From the NCBI RefSeq assembly GCF_001891085.1, contig NZ_JXUP01000012.1:1-64000 (forward strand): a stretch of 64,000 bases of DNA, given 5' to 3'. The position numbers were made by a program, and so were the translations under genes. This document shows, in pieces, positions 20,191 through 26,524 of this stretch (positions within the stretch are counted from its first letter, which is position 1; every line of letters begins with the position of its first letter). The notes below the pieces were generated by a model. The model did not search any database and was not told where the DNA came from. It saw only the letters and a program-made list of their open reading frames with translations. This DNA comes from Campylobacter concisus. Its GTDB lineage: Bacteria; Campylobacterota; Campylobacteria; Campylobacterales; Campylobacteraceae.

Positions 20191-20679
20191 TTACTCGCAA
20201 ATTATAATATTTTCGCCAAGCAGTGCAGCGCTATCAATAAGAGCAAAAAGCTGCTCTTTTTCAAACAAAAATCCATAAATTTGATCTTCGTTTTTTAGTA
20301 TCGCTAGCTTAAGCGGCTCTACAAGTGAGCTTGCGCAAAGGTTTAAAAAAGCTTCATCGATACTGTTTTGCAAAATTTGGGGTTTGGTTTTGAAATTTTC
20401 ATCTTTTATAAAAGAGATAAACTCCTCTTGCGAGGTAGATTTATTAAATTTAAAAATTAGTTTTTCTTTTAAGGCCTGGGCCAAAATTTCATCAAATTTA
20501 ACTAGGTCGATGTGATCTTTTACACCCAAAATTTTGGCAAAATTTAGCAAGTTTTTATCATAACTAGCCATATTTTTCTCATGCTCGCTTTGTGCCTTTT
20601 TAGCCCTATAAATGGCGTAAAAACCGATAGCTATAAACAAAAGTGAAAGGGTAAAAACTTCGCTCAAAAACTCACTCAT
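20191..20679 (-). CDS. Membrane-anchored protein of unknown function
   Basis: No family recognised. I chose the third of three consecutive ATGs (20679) because AAGG lies six bases before it; starts at 20682, 20685 or a TTG at 20700 are possible. The roughly 162-residue product has one N-terminal membrane helix (FTLSLLFIAIGFYAIYRA), a short coiled stretch (KKAQSEHEKNMASYDKN) and a cytoplasmic globular domain of about 120 residues with no Cys or catalytic motif I can name. It sits between murB and recA, as an unknown gene does in C. jejuni, and overlaps or abuts the end of murB. Confidence 0.7.
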   Translation of the reverse strand: MSEFLSEVFTLSLLFIAIGFYAIYRAKKAQSEHEKNMASYDKNLLNFAKILGVKDHIDLVKFDEILAQALKEKLIFKFNKSTSQEEFISFIKDENFKTKPQILQNSIDEAFLNLCASSLVEPLKLAILKNEDQIYGFLFEKEQLFALIDSAALLGENIIICE

Positions 20680-20687
20680 CATCATCC

Positions 20688-21485
20688 TTATAAAATGCAA
20701 ACTTCAGTCTTAAGCTCTACGCCAAATTTATCTAAAACTCTAGCTCTAGCCAAATTTATAAGGCTAGTGGCGTCTTCAAAGCTTGCGTGGTTAAAATTTA
20801 TCAAAAAATTTGCGTGCTCTTCGCTAAATTTCGCTCCGCCGATAGCGTATCCTTTTAGTCCAACTGCCTCTAGCATTGCCCCTGCAAAGTGGCCCTCTGG
20901 ATTTACAAAGCAGCTGCCAAAACTAGCCCCTTTTGGCTGGTTTGCCCTTTTTGCACTTATGGTCTCAGAAATGCTCGTATCAAAGCCATTACAAAGCTCA
21001 AATTTAGCCCCCAAAATAGCCTCGTCTATGCCGCTGTGACGGTAGCTAAAGCTTATCTCGTCTTTGCTAACCCAGCCACGAGCCAGACGCACATGCGTGA
21101 GATTATCGCTTATGCTAAATTTAAGCAGCCCGGCGTTCATTTTTATAAGTCCGCCAAGCGTGCCAGGGATATTTTTTAAAAACTCGAGGCTAGCTATGTT
21201 ATTTTGTTTAGCGAAGTTGTAAATTTTGGCAGATTTTGTCGCAGCGCCTATCTCAAGATGGATTTTATCGCCTAAGCGTTCTAAATTTATATAGTCAAAA
21301 CTCTTGCCAAGTATTGCCATTTTTGGAGGATTTGGCGAGATAAGAAGGTTATTGCCTCCGCCTATCATCACAGCGCCTAAAAACTCGGCTGAATTTAAAT
21401 CTTCAAGGCTATTTACCTCGAAAATTTCATGCATGCCACCGATTCTAACTGAAGTAAATTTAGAAAAGTCAATGAGCCTTGTCAC
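20688..21485 (-). CDS. murB: UDP-N-acetylenolpyruvoylglucosamine reductase
   Basis: This flavoprotein makes UDP-MurNAc, the second committed step in peptidoglycan precursor synthesis. At 265 residues it is a short (type II-like) MurB. FAD-binding pieces are AVMIGGGNNLLIS (about 38-50) and IPGTLGGLIKMNAG (about 105-118); the catalytic region is ASFGSCFVNPEGHFAGAM (about 202-219) with the conserved Ser/Cys-x-F-x-NP. It overlaps fliQ by four bases at its start and runs into the unknown membrane gene, giving a mixed flagellar/cell-wall operon as in C. jejuni. Confidence 0.93.
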   Translation of the reverse strand: MTRLIDFSKFTSVRIGGMHEIFEVNSLEDLNSAEFLGAVMIGGGNNLLISPNPPKMAILGKSFDYINLERLGDKIHLEIGAATKSAKIYNFAKQNNIASLEFLKNIPGTLGGLIKMNAGLLKFSISDNLTHVRLARGWVSKDEISFSYRHSGIDEAILGAKFELCNGFDTSISETISAKRANQPKGASFGSCFVNPEGHFAGAMLEAVGLKGYAIGGAKFSEEHANFLINFNHASFEDATSLINLARARVLDKFGVELKTEVCIL

Positions 21486-21748
21486 TGGATAAATTCCGGT
21501 ATAAACTCAAACATGCGAGTAGTAAATTCAACCATCATCGAGATCATCCAAGGCATCAAAAATATGATGACAACGACAACTAGCAAAATTTTTGGCACGA
21601 AGCTTAGCGTAGTTTCGTTTATCTGCGTGGTCGCTTGAAAGATGGAGATGATAAGACCTGCGATTAGGCCGCTTAGCAGCATCGGAAGGCTTATATAAAG
21701 GGCGATCTTAAAAGTTTCAACTCCAAGCGAGACAAGCGTACTTTGCAT
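21482..21748 (-). CDS. fliQ: Flagellar export gate protein FliQ
   Basis: A small membrane component of the flagellar type III export gate (FliPQR). It is 88 residues, the normal length, with two membrane helices: FKIALYISLPMLLSGLIAGL (about 13-32, continuing IIS) and ILLVVVVIIFLMPWMISMMV. The intervening FQATTQINETTLSFVPKI is highly typical of FliQ. It shares one base with the mqnD stop and overlaps murB by four bases, so it is translationally coupled on both sides. Confidence 0.95.
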   Translation of the reverse strand: MQSTLVSLGVETFKIALYISLPMLLSGLIAGLIISIFQATTQINETTLSFVPKILLVVVVIIFLMPWMISMMVEFTTRMFEFIPEFIQ

Positions 21749-22620
21749 CAGCTAAACCTTACTTCGTTGTACTCAGTAGGTATAAGGTAGTCGTTTACGT
21801 CGATTGGCTTTTCAAAAAAGCCTTTTTCGTAGCCTATTTGATAGAGCTTATTTAGCGCTTTTAACTGAGTTTCGTTCATGCTTATTGACTCGTCATTTGC
21901 GTATAAATTTAGATATGCTTTAAGCTCATCTTTGCCAACTCTGATGAGGTTTCGCTCCATTAGCATGTGAGATAAAAATGGCTTGTGCGAAGTGGCGATC
22001 CTAACGGCCTCGCTAAGCACTCTCTCGCACTCGATTGCATCAGTTATCGGTAGACTTCGTCTAAGCGCCATGCCGCCAAGTGGAAGCGGTAAATTTTCGC
22101 CGTTTAGCTCGCTCCAAATGTCCCAAATTTCACGCTCGACGCAGAGCTTGTCTGAGAAATTTAAGATACTTTCATGTATGAGCACCCCAGCATCGACCTC
22201 GCCGCTAAGCACGGCATTTTCGATCTCAAGGAAATTTTTATAAACGATCCTTGCCTCTGGGTAGGCTATGCGAAAGAGCAGGGCATTTGTCGTGTTTTTG
22301 CCAGATAGCGCGACCTTGAAATTTCGCTTTAGCTGCTTATCTTTTAGCTTGATAAGCTTTGGGCCATATCCATTGCCAAAGCTCACCGCGCAGCGTAAAA
22401 GTGCAAATTCATCGCAAATTTTTGGATAGAGTGCAAAGCTGATCGCCGTTGCCTCATAAGTGCCTTTTAGCGCCTCTTCGTTTAGCGTTTCTATATCAAG
22501 CACCTTTGATGTGAAGGCTAAATTTTTACTACCAACCCAGCCAAATTTGACCGCAGCATACATGAAAATATCGTCAGCGTCTGGCGAGTGAGCGACGTTT
22601 ATGGTTTTTAGATTGTGCAA
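21748..22620 (-). CDS. mqnD: 1,4-dihydroxy-6-naphthoate synthase (menaquinone, futalosine pathway)
   Basis: MqnD opens cyclic dehypoxanthinylfutalosine to 1,4-dihydroxy-6-naphthoate in the alternative menaquinone route of Campylobacter and Helicobacter. The 290-residue protein has a periplasmic-binding-protein-like fold, and the N-terminal signature AHSPDADDIFMY (about 10-21) holds the conserved HSPDADD. Other family-like parts are VSFGNGYGPKLI and LPLPLGGMALRRSLP. Menaquinone is the quinone for the tetrathionate and other respiratory chains. It begins the mqnD-fliQ-murB run. Confidence 0.9.
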   Translation of the reverse strand: MHNLKTINVAHSPDADDIFMYAAVKFGWVGSKNLAFTSKVLDIETLNEEALKGTYEATAISFALYPKICDEFALLRCAVSFGNGYGPKLIKLKDKQLKRNFKVALSGKNTTNALLFRIAYPEARIVYKNFLEIENAVLSGEVDAGVLIHESILNFSDKLCVEREIWDIWSELNGENLPLPLGGMALRRSLPITDAIECERVLSEAVRIATSHKPFLSHMLMERNLIRVGKDELKAYLNLYANDESISMNETQLKALNKLYQIGYEKGFFEKPIDVNDYLIPTEYNEVRFS

Positions 22621-22675
22621 AGATGATCCTTTTTTTGATTACGCCATTTTAATGAAATTTATTTAAAATAAAGTT

Positions 22676-23173
22676 TTAAGGGCGGTTTTGAAACGATTTT
22701 ACCAGCTTTGCCTCTTTGAAATTTAGCACGTATTTCACGTCTATGGCGTCTTTGGCACCTTTTCTTCGAGCTTGGAGCGTTGAGTAAAATGGATGCTTAA
22801 GTTCAAGCATCTTAATCAGTTTTTGATCGCTATCTTCTTTTTTTATATTTTCAACGATTATTGTCGTTATAAATTTGCCTTCAAACTCGTAAAATGGCCA
22901 GACTATCACGCCTGCATCGCTTGTTTTAAAGTCCGTAATTTTAGAATTTTTAGAGATATTTAGCATGGAGATGATCTTTTTGCGCGAGCTGTCCGCGTTT
23001 TGAACCGAGATCACCTTTACAAGCAGATCTTTTTTAACGCCGAGGCCATTTTGACTAAAGCGATAAACTCCGTCTTCAAGGATGCCAACCTTTTCAAAGG
23101 CCTTAGCGTAGTTTGCAGCGGTGCAAGTAGTCAGCAAAAGTGACAGAAACATTAAAATTTTTATAAATTTCAT
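22676..23173 (-). CDS. Exported protein of unknown function
   Basis: A 165-residue protein with a signal peptide (FIKILMFLSLLLTTCTAANY, about 3-22). TTCTAA may be a lipobox-like site, but its form (T-T-C) is weak. The mature part is basic, with mixed alpha/beta character and no named motif; it includes GVIVWPFYEFEGKFITTIIV and ends ...FQNRP. It lies eight bases after the NAPRTase-like gene and 55 before mqnD, so it is probably co-transcribed with the first. Periplasmic location is inferred from the signal. Confidence 0.7.
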   Translation of the reverse strand: MKFIKILMFLSLLLTTCTAANYAKAFEKVGILEDGVYRFSQNGLGVKKDLLVKVISVQNADSSRKKIISMLNISKNSKITDFKTSDAGVIVWPFYEFEGKFITTIIVENIKKEDSDQKLIKMLELKHPFYSTLQARRKGAKDAIDVKYVLNFKEAKLVKSFQNRP

Positions 23174-23181
23174 CTTTTCTC

Positions 23182-24270
23182 TTAAAATTTCACTCTCTTT
23201 AGCCTATCTGAGGCAAAATTTTGCCTACCAAATTTAGCCTCATCTTTGCCATTTAGCTCGACTAGATCGCCTGTAAAGCCACAAATGTCATTTTTAACAA
23301 GATAACTTCCCACGCCATAAGTATCAACCGGCGTATTATAAGCTTCAAATTCTTTTATAATTTTAGGGCTAAAGCCTGAGCTAACTACGATTTTAACGTA
23401 TTTAAAGCCAGCTTTATCAAGCGCCTCTCTTAGAGCAAATATAAGCTCCTTGCAAACGCCATGTGGGTCAAATTTACTTGTATCTTTGTCCTCAAAATAC
23501 TTATCTATCAAATTTTTACTAGTATCGACTCTAACCGCGCCAAGCCTTTCTTTTAGGGCATTTGCAGCCTTTAGTGCGTCTGTGATCACGTCGTTGTTAT
23601 AATCAACCAAGGCCGTGATCTTCTCATTTTTAAAGGTTTTAGCATAAATTTCTGAGGCTTTTACTATATCCCCACCGCACATTTGAATGAGTGCGTGAGG
23701 CATGGTGCCGCCACCCTTTAGCCCCGTAAGCTCGCCCTGAGCATCTGTGGCGACCTTTTTGATGCCGCCTACAAATGATGCATAGCCGTCGCCTGGTTGC
23801 GTGCAGATGTCATCTTGCCTATCCGCCATACTAAAGACCACCTTGCCATTTGCCGCTCTTATCACGTCTCTTGAGTTTGTCGCTACGCAGCTTCTTCTAG
23901 TAAGCGTCGCATCGATCACATTTTCTAAAAAGCCAAAATTTTCATACTTGCCGCTTATTTTTAAAACTGGCTCATTTGCGTTTATGATATCGCCATCATT
24001 AAGCGCATAAATTTCAAGCTCACTTGGGTCTTTGGCAAATTTATTGATGACGGCTAAAACTTCGTCAATGCCGCAAAGCACGATATCATCACGCCTTTGA
24101 AAAAACTGCATCGTCACATGCTGATCTGGCAGGTTTTGCTTAATTATCTCATTTACTTTTAGAAAATATTTCGCAGTAAAGTAGCCCTCGCCGATCCTTG
24201 GATCTAGCTTAAAAGTCTTATCTGTTAGCCTATCTATCTTGCCTTGCAACTTTAGCTCAAGTTCGTTCAT
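23182..24270 (-). CDS. Nicotinate phosphoribosyltransferase family protein
   Basis: A 362-residue protein of the NAPRTase/quinolinate phosphoribosyltransferase fold. It should convert nicotinate and PRPP to nicotinate mononucleotide for NAD salvage. Visible are the N-terminal domain with YFTAKYFLKVNEIIKQN, the DGDIINANEPVLKISG stretch, and the barrel with FVGGIKKVATDAQGEL, KGGGTMPHALIQM (about 191-203) and FSPKIIKEFEAY near the phosphate site. It is shorter than E. coli PncB (about 400) and closer to the short archaeal/epsilon type, so the substrate is less certain. A clear -10 box lies upstream. Confidence 0.82.
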   Translation of the reverse strand: MNELELKLQGKIDRLTDKTFKLDPRIGEGYFTAKYFLKVNEIIKQNLPDQHVTMQFFQRRDDIVLCGIDEVLAVINKFAKDPSELEIYALNDGDIINANEPVLKISGKYENFGFLENVIDATLTRRSCVATNSRDVIRAANGKVVFSMADRQDDICTQPGDGYASFVGGIKKVATDAQGELTGLKGGGTMPHALIQMCGGDIVKASEIYAKTFKNEKITALVDYNNDVITDALKAANALKERLGAVRVDTSKNLIDKYFEDKDTSKFDPHGVCKELIFALREALDKAGFKYVKIVVSSGFSPKIIKEFEAYNTPVDTYGVGSYLVKNDICGFTGDLVELNGKDEAKFGRQNFASDRLKRVKF

Positions 24271-24290
24271 ATTTGTCCTTTTTTGGTGTG

Positions 24291-24296
24291 ATTATA
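24291..24296 (-). promoter_or_regulatory. Probable -10 box for the NAPRTase-like gene
   Basis: The minus strand reads AATGCTATAATCACACC, a perfect TATAAT preceded by TGC, about 20 bases before the ATG at 24270. The same GCTATAAT/GCTACAAT core recurs before bioB, topA and accB. Confidence 0.55.
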
Positions 24297-24394
24297 GCAT
24301 TTTGGTAGAAAAGTGAAAATTATAAAAATATATTTTAAGAATGTATAAGAGTATATTTTATAAAATCTTGAAATTTTACTTTTAAAGGAAAAAT

Positions 24395-25093
24395 ATGAAA
24401 AAGTTCTTACTTCTAATGGTTGCAATTTTTGCATTTGGCAATGAAAATTTGCTAGTAAGTGCAGGCGGTGGATATAAAAAGATAGTCGAAGCAGTCGCGC
24501 AAAATCTCAAAAAAGATGGCGTAAATATCGACACTTCTTTTGCAAACATCACAGCTATCATGGCTCAGGCAAAAGAGAGCAAAACTGACGTGATCGTGGG
24601 CGATGAAGACTTTTTGAAAAAGTCTGATCTAAAGATCGCTGAGTATGTAAATTTAGGCTCAGGCGCTTTGGTGCTAGCTACTAAAAAAGGTGTGAAAATT
24701 GAAAAAGTTGATGAGCTAAAAACTCTTTCTAAGATCGCTATGCCAGATGCAGTAAAGACAGTTTATGGCAAAAGAGCGAATGAATTTATGCAAAAAGCAA
24801 ATTTAAGTGGCGAGCTAAAAGATAAAATTTTAGCAGTTGCTGGCGTGCCACAAGTCGTTACTTATATATTAAATGGCGAAGTTGAGGCAGGATTTATCAA
24901 CCAGACCGAACTAAACGCACACAAAGACGAATTTGGTAGTTCTATCTTGATAGACAAAACCCTTTATGCTCCAGCAAACATCGTAGCTGCAAAGCTTGAA
25001 GGATGCGACAAAAAGGCTGATTGTGAGAAATTTTTAAATGAGTTAAAAAGTGAGAGATCAAAAGAAATTTACACTAAATTTGGCATAAGATAA
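24395..25093 (+). CDS. ModA-like substrate-binding protein (orphan system)
   Basis: A 232-residue periplasmic binding protein of the molybdate/tungstate class. There is a signal peptide (KKFLLLMVAIFAFG, about 2-15). The first strand and anion loop LLVSAGGGYKKIVEA replace the usual AAxS motif of ModA, and the family-like block VPQVVTYILNGEVEAGFINQ (about 151-170) matches the ModA hinge region. The gene is followed, eight bases on, by a permease but by no ATPase. It differs from the canonical ModA at 31.2 kb, so its anion may be another (molybdate, tungstate or similar); the ligand cannot be read from the sequence. Confidence 0.7.
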   Translation: MKKFLLLMVAIFAFGNENLLVSAGGGYKKIVEAVAQNLKKDGVNIDTSFANITAIMAQAKESKTDVIVGDEDFLKKSDLKIAEYVNLGSGALVLATKKGVKIEKVDELKTLSKIAMPDAVKTVYGKRANEFMQKANLSGELKDKILAVAGVPQVVTYILNGEVEAGFINQTELNAHKDEFGSSILIDKTLYAPANIVAAKLEGCDKKADCEKFLNELKSERSKEIYTKFGIR

Positions 25094-25101
25094 GGCTAAA
25101 T

Positions 25102-25761
25102 TTGCAAGAGCTCTCTTGGCTGTTTGATCCGCTATTTTTAAGTGTAAAGGTCGTTTTGTGCCAAGGGGCTTTGCTTATCATTTTTGGGCTGGCTTTGGCT
25201 TATTATTTAGCTTTTAGTAAGGCTAAATTTAGAGCTATTTTAGAGATGATCGTAACTTTTCCACTCATCTTTCCGCCCATTGCTACTGGATTTTTACTGC
25301 TTTATCTGCTTGGTAAAAATGGCATCGTCGGCAAGGCTTTAAATTTAGAGATTATTTTTAGTTTTAAGGCTCTTGTGTTAGCTGCTTTTATAGCTTCTTT
25401 GCCACTATTTGTAAAGCCTGTCGCTTCTGCTCTTGGCTCACTTCCAAAGAGCCTAAGTGAAGCAGCATATAGCCTTGGAAAAGATAAATTTCAAACAGCT
25501 ATTTTTGTGCTTTTTCCATGTGTTGCAAAAAGCGTAGCAGCGGCTTTTATCTTAGCGATCTCGCGTGGGCTTGGCGAGGTTGGCATAACACTTATACTTG
25601 GCGGAAATATAATAGGAAAAACCGACACTATCTCGCTTGCCATTTATAATGCCGTATACGATGGTAAAAGCGATGAAGCACTAGTTTTAAGCCTTGTTTT
25701 GGTTGTGTTAAGTTTTATTTTGTTTGGGATTATAAATTTGCTTGATAAAAGTAAAATTTAA
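25102..25761 (+). CDS. ModB-like ABC permease (orphan system)
   Basis: A 219-residue permease with five or six helices, starting at TTG (25102). It resembles ModB/CysW-type permeases: FPLIFPPIATGFLLLYLLGK near residue 55, and the EAA loop region SEAAYSLGKDKFQTAIFVLF (about 124-143) that contacts the ATPase. It then ends SRGLGEVGITLILGGNI and further helices. It is paired with the binding protein upstream, and tRNA-Sec begins directly after its stop. No ATPase follows, so it would need to share ModC (32.4 kb) or another; the intact EAA loop makes such sharing plausible. Confidence 0.75.
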   Translation: MQELSWLFDPLFLSVKVVLCQGALLIIFGLALAYYLAFSKAKFRAILEMIVTFPLIFPPIATGFLLLYLLGKNGIVGKALNLEIIFSFKALVLAAFIASLPLFVKPVASALGSLPKSLSEAAYSLGKDKFQTAIFVLFPCVAKSVAAAFILAISRGLGEVGITLILGGNIIGKTDTISLAIYNAVYDGKSDEALVLSLVLVVLSFILFGIINLLDKSKI

Positions 25762-25767
25762 AGTGAG

Positions 25768-25865
25768 TGGCGAGAGGATGAGAGAATCGAACTCCCCACC
25801 AGACGGTCAACCGCCCAGTCATCGGGTTTGAAGCCCGTGAGCATCACCAGATTACTTTATCCTCC
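25768..25865 (-). tRNA. selC: tRNA-Sec (anticodon TCA)
   Basis: The minus-strand gene starts GGAGGATAAAGTAATCTGGT and contains CGGGCTTCAAACCCG, an anticodon stem-loop with TCA (25829-25831), followed by a long variable arm (GGGCGGTTGACCGTC), a T arm GGGAGTTCGATTCTCTC and an encoded CCA. The TCA anticodon, the long extra arm and a length near 95 identify the selenocysteine tRNA. The 3' acceptor strand reads ATCCTCTCGCCA; the 5' strand GGAGGAT would pair perfectly if one T (A on the plus strand, 25773) were absent, so the acceptor carries one extra base. selA and selB are not in the window. Confidence 0.9.
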
Positions 25866-25941
25866 GTGCGCGTTATTTTAGCAGATTTAGATAAATTTTA
25901 GCCCATTTTATATAAACTTTTTTGAAATTACAAAAGGATTT

Positions 25942-26517
25942 CTGATTTTAAAATTTAGCGTTTTTGCATTTTTGGCTCTATTTTTTTTCTCTTGCTCTTC
26001 AGTACTAACCCCAGCAACCGCGCCACTAAATGTCTATGATGCGTACTCTATTTCACGCGATAAACGTGGTATTTACTCGATCACAAGAGATAAATTTATA
26101 CAAAGCAAATTGCAAAGCAAAATTTTATTTTCAAAAGGTCTTAGTAATATTGATATCGAGATAGAGGTTTTTTACGGAGATGCTTATCTTATCGGACTCG
26201 TTGATAGCAAAGAGCTTGAAGATAAGCTAGTAGAATTAGCCAAAAGCACAGATGGAGTGCGGAAAATTTATACCTATCTTCGTATCAAAAAGCCAGAGTA
26301 TCCATGCGATAGTCTAAAAATTCTTGCAAACTTAAAGCAAAATCTTTTTAAAGATAGTATAGTTGAGGGCACAAATGTGCGTGTTAGCATAGTTGGCTGT
26401 GATGTTGTATTTAGCGGCGTAGTTGATAGCATCGAGCAAGAAAAACATGCTATTTGGTACGCTAAACACATTGACAGCGTGGCCGATGTCTACTCGTTCA
26501 TCAAAGTTATCAAATAA
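25942..26517 (+). CDS. BON-domain lipoprotein with a non-standard start
   Basis: A two-BON-repeat lipoprotein. The first standard start, TTG at 25972, leaves a truncated signal (MALFFFSCSS). The frame is open upstream, and CTG (25942) or ATT (25945) placed 3-6 bases after AAAAGGA would give ILKFSVFAFLALFFFSCSS, a normal lipoprotein signal with cysteine at the lipobox. I therefore prefer the upstream start. The mature part has two BON-like repeats (about 55-105 and 115-185) with IDIEIEVFYGDAYLIGLVDS and VRVSIVGCDVVFSGVVDSIE, each ending in a VADVYSFI- or VRKIYTYL-type strand. BON lipoproteins such as DolP help outer-membrane integrity. It lies between tRNA-Sec and the convergent Mla/RND operon. 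Confidence 0.75.
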   Translation: MILKFSVFAFLALFFFSCSSVLTPATAPLNVYDAYSISRDKRGIYSITRDKFIQSKLQSKILFSKGLSNIDIEIEVFYGDAYLIGLVDSKELEDKLVELAKSTDGVRKIYTYLRIKKPEYPCDSLKILANLKQNLFKDSIVEGTNVRVSIVGCDVVFSGVVDSIEQEKHAIWYAKHIDSVADVYSFIKVIK

Positions 26518-26524
26518 ATTTAGC

